From JBKHBT01 sp046542255 (lineage in GTDB: Bacteria > UBP14 > UBA6098 > JBKHBT01): DNA of 16,400 nt. Of this stretch, positions 1 to 9,110 are shown piece after piece. The translations under genes and the position numbers were made by a program. Under the pieces are notes generated by a model, which made no database searches, was not told the DNA's origin, and saw only the letters and a program-made list of their open reading frames with translations. The stretch covers positions 1 through 16,400 of the forward strand of contig JBKHBT010000075.1 in NCBI GenBank assembly GCA_046542255.1. Direction: 5' to 3'. Position 1 is the first letter of the stretch. Each line of letters starts with the position of its first letter.

Positions 1-1165
1 TAAGTCCTCCACTTGGCCTTGAATACGATACGACTGTATCGACATACCAGCCGGTAGTAGTGTCGAATGGTGTCGAGCTGGAGTCTATATCAAGGATATA
101 GTATCCACCGTAGTAGTTTGTATCGAGAGGATCGTCTCTGTAGTCTGGGCCGTAATCTGTTATTGCGGTTGTGTCCCATGACTCTCCGTCATCGGAGCTT
201 CTGAGCAAGAAGATATTATTGGAATCTGGCCAGTTACATTCATATTCGCCCATATACATGTAAGCTACTGCGACTTCATCTCTTGTTCTTGCTGTAGCAA
301 TTTCACCTGATATTCCGCGGCTTTCGGCAAGTGCCTGTCCTTCTTCATCGAAAACAATATCGGAAGTTGTACCATCGATATCAACATTTCCGTGATAGTA
401 ACCCATATAATTTGGTGGTTCTATTCTTTCGCCATCGCAAAGAACTGTATCATTATTGCTGGTTGTTGTAAGTATATGAACATCCATATCTACATCAGAA
501 ATGGAAACAACCGGCCAAATGTCAGCAATGTCTGGTCTGTCTTCTGGGCATTCTGGTAGAGGAATGGTCGGTGGAGCAGGATCTGCTGGTGTAAAACCAC
601 CGTGAACAGCACATTCCATCTCGATAGATGCAACATCCCATGAAATCTGTGCATGTAAATCCCCTGCTGCAGAGTTTTGCTGATGATAGACTACATAGGG
701 AGTACATCCCTGAGCATCAATTGTACAATAACCAGATTTATAGATTGCAGCATCGGCTCTAATTCCCTCGCCAGACCACTCTGGAGTGCCTTCTGCGGGG
801 ATATAGTTATATTTGATATTCCTTGATGAAAGGAGTGGATTCGGCGAATGCATCCATGCTACATGCGCCCCACCGAAATCATCGAGAGCGACATTTCTAC
901 CGAGTGTGGTATTATGCTGCATATCATAATATGTCGAGCCAACAGTCATTGTATCGCCGCCTAAGAAGTGGCTGAATATTGGAGCTGTTGTGTCTTCCAA
1001 AGCTTCTGCTGCTTTGAGAAGCATCGGGTCATTAGTAATTGGTTTGAGCTGATCTTGAGCTGGAACCGTTTTGAAACCGTTCTCTGCCTGGACATCGCTA
1101 AAATCTGAAATTCCGAATGCGATTCCAAACAACATGATGAGCATTAGTAAAGCCCATTTCTTCAT
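1..1165 (-). CDS. Secreted Asp-box (BNR-like) protein, 5' part only
   Basis: The frame is open from an ATG at 1165 to the left edge, giving 388 codons with no stop, so the C-terminus lies outside the window. An AGGAGG sequence sits six bases upstream of the ATG. Residues 1-27 are a signal peptide: two lysines, then a hydrophobic stretch (ALLMLIMLFGIAF). Residues 323-330 read SSDDGESW, which fits the Asp-box (S-x-D-x-G-x-x-W) of sialidase/BNR beta-propellers. The stretches around 97-108 (FGGAHVAWMHS) and 155-162 (TPYVVYHQ) look like the 'was it seen / what was seen' blades of such propellers. I infer an exported beta-propeller protein, possibly a T9SS cargo like the vWA proteins upstream, but the sorting domain would be off the window. 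Enzyme activity should not be assumed; many Asp-box proteins are not sialidases. A terminator separates it from the symporter gene. Confidence 0.8.
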   Translation of the reverse strand, partial: MKKWALLMLIMLFGIAFGISDFSDVQAENGFKTVPAQDQLKPITNDPMLLKAAEALEDTTAPIFSHFLGGDTMTVGSTYYDMQHNTTLGRNVALDDFGGAHVAWMHSPNPLLSSRNIKYNYIPAEGTPEWSGEGIRADAAIYKSGYCTIDAQGCTPYVVYHQQNSAAGDLHAQISWDVASIEMECAVHGGFTPADPAPPTIPLPECPEDRPDIADIWPVVSISDVDMDVHILTTTSNNDTVLCDGERIEPPNYMGYYHGNVDIDGTTSDIVFDEEGQALAESRGISGEIATARTRDEVAVAYMYMGEYECNWPDSNNIFLLRSSDDGESWDTTAITDYGPDYRDDPLDTNYYGGYYILDIDSSSTPFDTTTGWYVDTVVSYSRPSGGL

Positions 1166-1203
1166 GTTTTCCTCCTGAGTTTTATATTTGATCTTTGCAT
1201 CAT
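1162..1203 (-). CDS. Possible 13-residue upstream ORF overlapping the next start
   Basis: An ATG at 1203 follows AGGAG at an eight-base spacing and opens a 13-codon frame (MMQRSNIKLRRKT). Its TGA overlaps the ATG of the secreted protein gene in an ATGA arrangement. The SD of the main gene lies inside this small frame. This is the geometry of translational coupling, but an ORF this short can occur by chance, so it is only a candidate. Confidence 0.25.
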   Translation of the reverse strand: MMQRSNIKLRRKT

Positions 1204-1330
1204 TTGTATAACTCCTATATGCACACAAACTTAAGATATAAAATCTATTTAATCAAGAATTAAATACCAAATAATTAATTTTTTTGCCTATTTATTAATC
1301 ATTACTTCAAAATGAAGACTCTGGTTGATT

Positions 1331-1356
1331 CTAAAAACTTGCGTTTGTCGCAAAAA
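1331..1356 (-). terminator. Weak intrinsic terminator after the symporter gene
   Basis: A 5-bp stem (1339-1343 with 1349-1353, loop of five) is followed on the minus strand by GTTTTTAG. It lies about 20 bases after the symporter stop codon. The stem is short, so termination is probably partial. The rest of the gap (1166-1330) is AT-rich, and I see no clear promoter hexamers in it. Confidence 0.45.
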
Positions 1357-1375
1357 TCTATCTTCGAAGCTCTTT

Positions 1376-3082
1376 TTATTCGCAAATCTCTACATCTTGA
1401 GAATTTTTATTTCTAATGAAACTGAGTACTATACCAGCAAAAATAATAAGAATAAGCACTAACCATCCGAAGACAAATTCCTGGCCGCGATTGGCAAAAT
1501 CGCCATAGGGCTGTTTGATTCTGGCGCTTATTTCAAAGATTAGCATCAAAACAATACCAATCGGTGTCATCACTAATACGCATATATCCCAGAAATATGA
1601 AAAAAGATACCATAATTTGCTATGGAAATAATCACGGATTTTGCAGCTTTTATAGTATATGAGCATTGTGAAAACTTCGATAAAAACAACCGCCAGGACA
1701 CCAGTTACGATAAGAGGTGTGCGGACATGATTGATATGCAGAACGGCAAAAACAAACATTATTACTGAAACACAAAATGTAATTATTCCGATTTTGCTGG
1801 TTTTCCAATATGAAATTCTATCTAGAAAGTCGCGCAATTTAGGAAGGCCGAATACAAGTGCTGCAATGAGACATTCTCCCAAAACCACCAAAGTCAAGCC
1901 AAATTGATTCATAAACCTGTCTGTGATGTCCAGCCAGTGAAGGCCTGCGCCGGTCAATAGTGGTAATCCCATAAGAAATGCCAATGCTCCAAGTGTAAGA
2001 TTAGCGCGCTTATGTGACCATCCGAATTTGTCCTTGAATGACGATGTGACGGCTTCAAGTAAAGAGAATGCGCTATCTACTGCCAGAGTAAGAAGCATAA
2101 TAAAAAATAATACTCCAAATAATCTCGGGAATGGCAGATTGCTAATAATTTCGGGATATGTAACAAAAGTCAAACCAGGCCCAGCCTGGACGACTTTATC
2201 TATACTAACACCATCGATATATGCTTTGTGCCCGAGTGCACCGAAAACAGCAAGGCCACCGACAAATGCAGTAAGAACATCGGCTATGCCAATAATAAAT
2301 GCGTTTTGTACAATATCTGATTTTTTCGGTAAAAATGACCCATACGCAATCATAACTCCGAATCCAACAGTCAAGCTGAAGAAAACCTGAGTAATCGCTG
2401 CCAGCCAGAGTTGTGGATCGAGAAGTTTTCCCCAAACCGGTTTTAAATAATATGATAGGCCGATTCCTGCGCCGGGTAAAGTCATTCCCCGAATTGTAAA
2501 AAGTATTAAAAGCGCCCATGGGACAAGCACAGTAACATAGACGACTTTGCCGACTGTCTTTGTACCTTTCCAGATTGCAGCGACTACAAATATCCAGCTA
2601 ATAATAAAGCCTATTAGAAGCGGCGCTCTGAAACCACCGACTTTCCATGTATTAGCAGGATCTGAACTGTCTGTTATACCAAGAAATGTATTATTGAAAA
2701 ATCCGGCAGGGTCATCTCCCCATGCTAATGTCAATGAATGAACCGTGTAGTTTGCGCAATAAGTCATAATCACCGCATAGTAAGTAACAATAATAAAACC
2801 GACTCCAACTGCAAACCACCCAAACCATTCAAGAGTAGGGTGGATTTTCCTGAAACTACCCGGTGATGCCTTTTGATGATAGTGTCCAATTCCAAATTCA
2901 AGCATCAAAAGCGGAATACCTGCAATAAAAAGGCATAAAAAATATGCGACCAAAAATGCGCCGCCGCCATTGGCATAGCATACATAAGGAAACCTCCAAA
3001 GGTTTCCCAATCCGATTGCAGAACCAATAGCAGCAAGGAGAAACGATGTTCTACTACCCCAAAACTCTCTTTCACCTTTCAT
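1376..3082 (-). CDS. Neurotransmitter:sodium symporter (SLC6/LeuT family) transporter
   Basis: This 568-aa integral membrane protein has about 12 hydrophobic segments and is a member of the NSS (SNF) family, which moves amino acids or related amines into the cell with sodium. The family signature is at residues 20-33 (GSAIGLGNLWRFPY) followed by NGGGAF. Asn27 aligns with the sodium-site Asn of LeuT. FFSLTVGFG (about 234-242) matches TM6, the central substrate/ion helix. TM8 carries Asp336-Ser337 in LAVDSAF, the Asp-Ser pair found at the Na2 site of animal SLC6 proteins, where LeuT has Thr-Ser. The ATG at 3082 has AAGGAG just upstream. The substrate cannot be read from sequence; the aminotransferase next to it makes an amino acid likely. 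A terminator hairpin lies only about 20 bases upstream of the start, so expression may depend on readthrough. Confidence 0.93.
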   Translation of the reverse strand: MKGEREFWGSRTSFLLAAIGSAIGLGNLWRFPYVCYANGGGAFLVAYFLCLFIAGIPLLMLEFGIGHYHQKASPGSFRKIHPTLEWFGWFAVGVGFIIVTYYAVIMTYCANYTVHSLTLAWGDDPAGFFNNTFLGITDSSDPANTWKVGGFRAPLLIGFIISWIFVVAAIWKGTKTVGKVVYVTVLVPWALLILFTIRGMTLPGAGIGLSYYLKPVWGKLLDPQLWLAAITQVFFSLTVGFGVMIAYGSFLPKKSDIVQNAFIIGIADVLTAFVGGLAVFGALGHKAYIDGVSIDKVVQAGPGLTFVTYPEIISNLPFPRLFGVLFFIMLLTLAVDSAFSLLEAVTSSFKDKFGWSHKRANLTLGALAFLMGLPLLTGAGLHWLDITDRFMNQFGLTLVVLGECLIAALVFGLPKLRDFLDRISYWKTSKIGIITFCVSVIMFVFAVLHINHVRTPLIVTGVLAVVFIEVFTMLIYYKSCKIRDYFHSKLWYLFSYFWDICVLVMTPIGIVLMLIFEISARIKQPYGDFANRGQEFVFGWLVLILIIFAGIVLSFIRNKNSQDVEICE

Positions 3083-3097
3083 AAAACTCCTTAAAAT

Positions 3098-3125
3098 AGA
3101 AAAGAGAGGCTCGAAAGCCTCTCTT
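3098..3125 (-). terminator. Strong intrinsic terminator between aminotransferase and symporter
   Basis: There is a perfect 10-bp stem (3102-3111 with 3116-3125) around a 4-base loop, followed on the minus strand by TTTTCTATTTT. It starts 15 bases after the aminotransferase stop and ends only about 20 bases before the symporter ATG. Confidence 0.85.
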
Positions 3126-3139
3126 CTTATCAGTATTTA

Positions 3140-4336
3140 TTACTGGAGATTAGCCAATTCTTCTTTTATGACCTCGCTGAGTCTCTTCATACCATCTTCG
3201 ATTTTGTCGGGATCAGATTTTGAGAAATTGAGCCTCATTGTGTTTTGACCTGTTCCATCTGGATGGAAAGCACTGCCTGGTACATAGGCCACATTTTTCT
3301 CAACAGCCTTTTCGAACATCTTTGTGGTATCCATACCCTTTGGAAGCTCTACCCAGAAGAACATTCCACCTGTTGGATGTGAAGTTTTGACTTCTGGTGG
3401 AAAATATTTGGCGATACATTCTTTCATTACCTGCATACGTTCGCCATATACATTCTTGATATTCTCGATATGGTCTTTGTACTTGCCGGTTTTTAGGTAT
3501 TCAAGAAGGATATACTGAGCAAGTGTGCTGGAATGAAGATCAGAACCCTGTTTCATTTTAATGAATTTGTCGAGAATTTGTGTAGGGGCAACAACCCATG
3601 CAAGCCTAAATCCCGGACAAACCATCTTCGAGAAGGTGCTCATATAGACTACATGCTCTTTAGCCATCGTTACCATGGCAGGAGGTGGAGTTGGCTCTGT
3701 ATATGTCAAAAGTGAATATGGATCATCTTCGATTACCGGGACACCATATCTTATGGAAATATCCAGAATTCTTTGGCGTCTTTCTTTTGATAGTGTCCTC
3801 CCATCTGGATTTTGGAATGTCGGTACCAGATAGATGAACTTGGGTTTATGCTCTTTGACAAGATCCTCTAATCCATCGACAATCATGCCACCTTCATCAG
3901 ATGCCAGCGTATGGTATTCCGGGAAATAGGCATTGAATGCCTGAATTGCACCAAGATATGTCGGCTTGGATGTTATCACATGGTCATGATCATTCAAAAA
4001 TACCTTGCCGCATAGATCAAGCCCCTGCTGTGAACCAGTAGTAATGAGAATTTCATTAGATTCTGTCTTAACGCCCTTATTGGTCATAAATTCGGAAAGA
4101 AACTCTCGCAAAGCTGGATAACCTTCTGTCGAGCCATATTGTAGTGCTTTCTTGCCATTTTCCTTAATTGCCTTAATAGCAGCCTCTTTGATATCTTCGA
4201 CCGGGAAGAAATCTTCCGCAGGAAGGCCACCTGCAAAGGAAATGACCTCTGGATTCTGAGTTAATTTTAGTAATTCGCGAATAACAGAACTTTTCATCTG
4301 TTGCGCTCTTTCGGATAATATCCAATCCTTGCTCAT
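3140..4336 (-). CDS. PLP-dependent class I/II aminotransferase, LysN/2-aminoadipate type
   Basis: This 398-aa cytoplasmic fold-type I aminotransferase exchanges amino groups between an amino acid and a 2-oxo acid. All expected sites are present. Tyr68 is in QYG and the phosphate-side GSQQGLD is at 101-107. Asn176 is in FQNPDG. Asp204 and Tyr207 are in EDDPY. The Schiff-base lysine is Lys237 in STFSK, and the carboxylate-binding Arg368 is in RLNF. The FAGGLP start (34-39) and the overall length match the LysN/MocR-domain subgroup. Members of this group act on 2-aminoadipate, aromatic, branched or sulfur amino acids. The mtnA gene just upstream would fit a role in making methionine from 4-methylthio-2-oxobutanoate, but that is context only. 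The ATG at 4336 has GGAGGAGA upstream and its own promoter at 4378-4405. Confidence 0.92.
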   Translation of the reverse strand: MSKDWILSERAQQMKSSVIRELLKLTQNPEVISFAGGLPAEDFFPVEDIKEAAIKAIKENGKKALQYGSTEGYPALREFLSEFMTNKGVKTESNEILITTGSQQGLDLCGKVFLNDHDHVITSKPTYLGAIQAFNAYFPEYHTLASDEGGMIVDGLEDLVKEHKPKFIYLVPTFQNPDGRTLSKERRQRILDISIRYGVPVIEDDPYSLLTYTEPTPPPAMVTMAKEHVVYMSTFSKMVCPGFRLAWVVAPTQILDKFIKMKQGSDLHSSTLAQYILLEYLKTGKYKDHIENIKNVYGERMQVMKECIAKYFPPEVKTSHPTGGMFFWVELPKGMDTTKMFEKAVEKNVAYVPGSAFHPDGTGQNTMRLNFSKSDPDKIEDGMKRLSEVIKEELANLQ

Positions 4337-4377
4337 AGAATCTCCTCCATAAATATAAATTTAACCTGTCCTAAATG

Positions 4378-4405
4378 AATATAATATTTTAGAGTTTGTG
4401 GTCAA
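4378..4405 (-). promoter_or_regulatory. Sigma-70 type promoter of the aminotransferase gene
   Basis: On the minus strand, TTGACC (4405-4400), a 16-base spacer and TATATT (4383-4378) match the consensus at 5/6 and 5/6. Transcription would begin near 4371, giving a leader of about 35 nt before the ATG at 4336. Confidence 0.65.
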
Positions 4406-4460
4406 GTCTTTTTCGTTATTTTTTTCACTTTTTAAATAGATATGGGCATATGCTCATTAA

Positions 4461-5459
4461 TCAGTCTTTGCGAAACAAGATTCCCTCTTCTGTGATTATT
4501 CCATCGATCAATTCAATTGGCGTTACATCAAAAGCTGGATTGATGCCATCGGTGCCATCTGGTGCTGTTTGGCATCTGCCAAAGCTATTGAGTTCCTTGT
4601 TTTCTCGGAGCTCTATTTCAATTTCTTTGCCTGTCTTTAGATTTTTATCGAAAGTATTCGTTGGCGCTGCGATATAGAAAGGTATATTATTATGTTTTGC
4701 AAGGACAGCAAGCATATATGTACCGATTTTATTCGCTGCATCACCATTTAGGGCAATTCGATCGGCCCCTGTAACGATAAAGTCGATTTTACCAGTTGCC
4801 ATAAGATATCCAGCCGCACTGTCGACATTGAGTTTGCATGGGATATTTCGTTTTTGAAGTTCCCAAATAGTTAGCCTTGCGCCCTGTAGAAGCGGCCTTG
4901 TTTCATCGGCATAAACCATCTCGACTTTTTCTTGCCTATGTGCTTCCGCAATAACAGAAAATGCAGTACCATCGCCGGGTGCAGCCAGAGTGCCGGTATT
5001 GCAATGGGTGAGGATATTTGCACCTTCGGGAACTACTTCTGCGCCATATTCACCAATTATTTTGGATCTTTCTTGTAATTGTTCTTTTAGAGAATGAGCT
5101 TTCTGAAGAATTTTACTCTTTGCATCATCGGCATTTTCTGCATTTTTCCATGTTTCTTGAGCTATTTCCAGTGCTGCGAATAGATCATGCGCAGTCGGCC
5201 TTGTTTTTGATATGCTCGAGCATACAATATCTAATTCATCGCCAAGCTCTTCGTAGTTGCCATTGAAATTCATAATACCTATATATGCACCATACAAGGC
5301 AGCTACTCCCAGATTTGGTGCACCACGGATGGATAAAATCTTGATTGCCTTTTCTACTTCTTTGAGTTTATTGATCCTTAGCCATTTTTCTTCATTCGGG
5401 AGTTTCGTCTGGTCGAGCAAAATTAGCTGACTATTTTCCCATTTGATTGGATCGAACAT
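4461..5459 (-). CDS. mtnA: S-methyl-5-thioribose-1-phosphate isomerase
   Basis: This 332-aa enzyme is of the eIF2B-alpha/MtnA family. It converts 5-methylthioribose-1-phosphate to methylthioribulose-1-phosphate in methionine salvage. Family motifs occur in order: SIRGAPNLG (43-51), TRPTA (87-91), HCNTGTLA with the catalytic Cys153 (152-159), DETRPLLQGARLT (185-197), GADRIALNGDAANKIGTY with the catalytic acid Asp233 (231-248), AAPTNTFD (264-271), and NPAFDVTP (307-314). The frame extends 13 codons upstream, but I chose the ATG at 5459 because AAAGGA sits directly upstream and the longer start would lie inside a terminator hairpin. The 332-aa length is slightly short for the family. Some normally strong positions differ (for example TAHDL where TAVNL is usual, and LAAPGDGTA where LATxGYGTA is usual). 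A relaxed substrate, such as 5-deoxyribose-1-phosphate, is therefore possible. No other salvage gene is in the window. Confidence 0.92.
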   Translation of the reverse strand: MFDPIKWENSQLILLDQTKLPNEEKWLRINKLKEVEKAIKILSIRGAPNLGVAALYGAYIGIMNFNGNYEELGDELDIVCSSISKTRPTAHDLFAALEIAQETWKNAENADDAKSKILQKAHSLKEQLQERSKIIGEYGAEVVPEGANILTHCNTGTLAAPGDGTAFSVIAEAHRQEKVEMVYADETRPLLQGARLTIWELQKRNIPCKLNVDSAAGYLMATGKIDFIVTGADRIALNGDAANKIGTYMLAVLAKHNNIPFYIAAPTNTFDKNLKTGKEIEIELRENKELNSFGRCQTAPDGTDGINPAFDVTPIELIDGIITEEGILFRKD

Positions 5460-5468
5460 AATTTCCTT

Positions 5469-8400
5469 TCTATAAAAAAAGCCCACACCAACCAGCATGG
5501 GCTTTATGAATTTTATGTGTAGCTTCTATTTTATGAATGATATCGAGCCATCGATCGAATGGCTACCAGTTGTAATGCGGTAGAAATAGACACCAGACTG
5601 GAGTCCATCGGCATTCCATTCAACAGTGTTTTTGCCATGAGCGGCATTCTCATCGAGAATGGTCTCGACTTTGTGGCCCATTACATCGTAGATATCGACT
5701 GTGGCTCTGCCTTCTTCCGGCATGATCCAGCTAATCGCAACCTGCGAATTGAAAGGATTCGGATATGCGCCAATAAGCTCGAAGTTCATAGGAGCATTAT
5801 CGACAAAGATGCGATATAGCCCGCCTTCGAGATTGCTAATCCTTGTATCATTGGTGATTGCCTTATCTCCTGAAGGCAGCTCGATCATAAGATTGCCGAT
5901 GCTTTCTGGAATATCGAAAGTCAAATCAGCGTCATGCGGAACATTGATAGTCCAGCTCTTTACCGAGCTAACATCGCGGCGGAGCCTGAAGTCTGAGCGG
6001 CTTGCGAAAGCTTCACCAGCCGATTCATTCGGAAGAGCAGGCGGCATTACAATGTCCAAATGGTCGAGGCTGATGTCTGCATCGGCAGAATAGCCGAGCA
6101 TAATTCGCTCATCATCGATATTGACGCCAAAGTCCCACTCAGGTGACGAAGGACGTGCATAAGACTTGCAATACATTCCACCGGATGGTACCGAAAGTAT
6201 AGTATTATCGGTCACCATAACCCAGTATCCATGTCCCGGGAATAATGTGTCGGCGGCGGTATAGGTCTCGCAATCATAGCCGTAGATATCGCCGATTATG
6301 ACATCGTCCAAGGTCGTGCAGATATCATCGACTGCGACAGGTTCACTGAGCGAGCCAATGATGTTCCATCCGCGATGGAGATTGAGATTATAGCTCTCGA
6401 GCGGTATTCCGGCAACTCTTGCGACAGTATCGGAAGAAGCAAATACCCAATATCCAACGCCATTGGAGAATCGGTCGATCTCTTCATAGAGCCTTCGCTG
6501 AGTATTGTAACCATAAGCGCCAACCGGCGAGAATGGGAATACTTGAGAAGGTTCCATCGAAGGCGGTACAGTTGACAGAGATACCAGATTCCAGCCGGCA
6601 CACATTGCGGCATTACTGGTTGCGAAGTCCGGTGTCGTCCATTCGATGACTATGCTGTCTGTTTCGCCGATTGTGAAATAGGCTATAGTGTCTTCCTTCA
6701 TATCGACTATATCATTCAATGTGAAATTGCCTTCTGGCAATCTTGTAGGATTCCAGCGAATCTCGCCTTCAGATTCTACGCCAGTAGTGTGAATAACCCA
6801 TCGAACCGGTGGTTCCATTGCGCGCATATCGCGTCTTAGGCCGGTGATGTGCGGATAGCGTGGGTCATCTATCTGAAGCCATGAGTTGACATAATCTGGT
6901 GTTGGTGGTACAATCACAAGGTCGGAACCGGGTTCATAACCATCTGTGGTATGTGCACTTGCGCCGATAGCAAGGTCGAGGTCCCTGAGTCTTGGCTCGA
7001 CACGGTTTATCTTCAGATTCATTATCCAGGTCTGGACATTCCATGTGGCGATAAAGATTCCATCATAGTAATCTACCATCGGGAAGCCTTCATTGAATTC
7101 AAAATCGACAATATCGAGATTGCAGAAATCGCCGCCAGAAGCATGACAAGGAACATAGCACTTGACCCAAATAAAAACGCCACCCATTCCAGCATCGATG
7201 GTCTCGCCAGAGATGTCTGCGCTGAAAGTTGCCGCTTCCGGGTCGATGTCGTATGTGCCTGTCCATCCGTCAGTTAGCGAAGAATCGTAAACCAGGTTAA
7301 TCGGTACGAGAATATCCGGGTTGAATTGTAGCTCAAAATTTGCCGCATTGATCTGGCGGACTTCTGTGGTGTCCATCCAGAGCGGAATCAAGATTGTGTC
7401 GCATGGCGAAGTCTGATGTTCTTCGAACCATACGGTACGAGTAAGGAGCATAATCGGCCAGCGGAAGCATTCAATCCCTTCATTTGGCCCACACCATGCG
7501 CCATCGATAAGGTCGGCACCGTGGAAACAGACTTCTGCGGTGTCGAGCGTCTCGAAACCAAAGTCGGAAGTAGCACTTCCTGCGATATTGAGTGCGCCGC
7601 CTTCTGCGCCGCCGTCATATGTAATATATTCGCTGTCGAGGCCGAATGTATCGCCATTAATAGTAATGAAAGAAGCATCGGTATCGATGCCAGCGATATT
7701 GTCGGTGATTCCGAATTCGACTTCGAAGTCGTCTGTGAAGAAAGATGAATCTGGCAAAGGCCTTGGGCCTTCGGCATGTGGATGGTCGAGATCGACAATA
7801 AATTCGCTGCAAATCGGCTCTTCCATAGGACAGCCATTGATATCGGCGACATCTGTCAGGCAGAATGTAATCGTATCACCATCTTCCCACATCTCGACAG
7901 GATTGAATGATATAAGTGAATCCGCCAATGTCAGCTCATCGTCATCGGTGGTGTAAGCTACGCCATCGACAGTCAGTTCGACAGTGCCTTCATCCAGCGT
8001 ATGCGGCTCTATTGCGCCGCGCACATTCATGAGAATAGTCTGGTCTTCGCAGGCGGTTATTCGTAGCTCCGGTGTCGGCATCATAACATGGCCCTCGGGG
8101 CCTATGCAGTGGCAATCTTCGGTAGTAGTGCAGCCAAAAATCGTATCTGCATAGCCATCGGATGAAGCGATAGCAATATTGAAGCATCTATCGCCACCGA
8201 AGCAAGTAGAGTCGATATTGATTGGCCAGCCGAATGAAACATTATCGCCATCTTCGAGGTTGCGGGCTATTTTGTCGATGGAAGCAAGCGGTGTAACACA
8301 AGAAGAGTCATTGACGATAAGCTGTCCATAGACAGAATCGATCGTTTCGCCGGAAGTATTAGTAAGTTCTATAGTGATATTGGCAAAGTCGGCGAAGTGA

Positions 8401-9110
8401 GTGATAACATCATCAAAAATAGTCGCAAAACCTTCATCGAGGTCATAAGTTTCACCACCAGTTGCCGAGGCAAGCCCGACATAGCGATTATAGGACCAGG
8501 TATAAGATGTGCGGACTCTTTCAGGGAAAAGGCTGTAAACATAAGTTCCTGAAGTGAGGACAGCATCGAGAACTTCAGTTGATGTGATTTCGGTTTCTTC
8601 ATCACAGCAGCAACTTGAAGTTGGATAATCTGGATGATCGAAAGCGCAGGTTCCAATATCAGTAAACATTATGACTATATGAACTGCAAAAGGTCGCCAA
8701 TTATAATCATTAATAGCCTGGTAAATGGCATCCAGAGAAGTTTCCGGGCCATCGGCACCACCAGATGCATTGCAAGGATCCAGTAAAGTGCGAAATTCGG
8801 TTACAGATGTCGTCAAATCATTAACATCCGGTGTGGATTCATCGAAATCCCAGACATTGCAACCATCGCCAAAAGTCACGCCACCAAAAGCATAGTCATA
8901 ACCTTCTGCGACCATTGCATCTGCGAATGCATTTATTGTCGATTTAACATCGGTTAGCTCACCGCCCATTGAGCCAGTTGAGTCAATAGCAAAAACAATA
9001 TCAAATGCGCCAAAGACACCACAACCCATATTCATTTCAAATACACCATCGAGAATGTCCTGCGGTGATAGGGCATGCATCCTATCGCTCTGGGTTAAAC
9101 TTACCTCGCG
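5469..9110. repeat. 3642-bp direct repeat, copy A
   Basis: This block recurs at 9341-12982 with an offset of 3872. I found no difference in any stretch I compared, and translations in all frames are the same. It covers codons 28 to the stop of the vWA gene plus the terminator. At one end the match stops at the last bases before the mtnA SD (5468 t against 9340 c). At the other it stops inside codon 27 of the gene (9111 a against 12983 g). Confidence 0.95.
5474..5505 (-). terminator. Intrinsic terminator of vWA gene copy A
   Basis: An 8-bp stem (5478-5485 with 5498-5505, loop of 12) is followed on the minus strand by seven T. It begins about 20 bases after the vWA stop and ends only about 15 bases before the mtnA start codon. 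It is part of the duplicated block. Confidence 0.88.

Noticed and set aside
522..707. 61-codon minus-strand frame rich in Cys and Ser
   Set aside because: It lies out of frame inside the longer secreted protein gene, which has a signal peptide and strong SD.
2028..2390. 120-codon plus-strand frame antisense to the symporter
   Set aside because: It is the complement of a well-conserved NSS transporter gene and has no SD or recognisable domain.
5460..5498. Longer MtnA start at 5498
   Set aside because: This start falls inside the vWA terminator hairpin, adds 13 residues not typical of the family, and the ATG at 5459 has a proper SD.
6951..8656. Several 65-154 codon frames on both strands within the vWA gene, repeated identically in the second copy
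   Set aside because: Their repetition only reflects the duplicated DNA; they are out-of-frame shadows of a 1221-codon gene.
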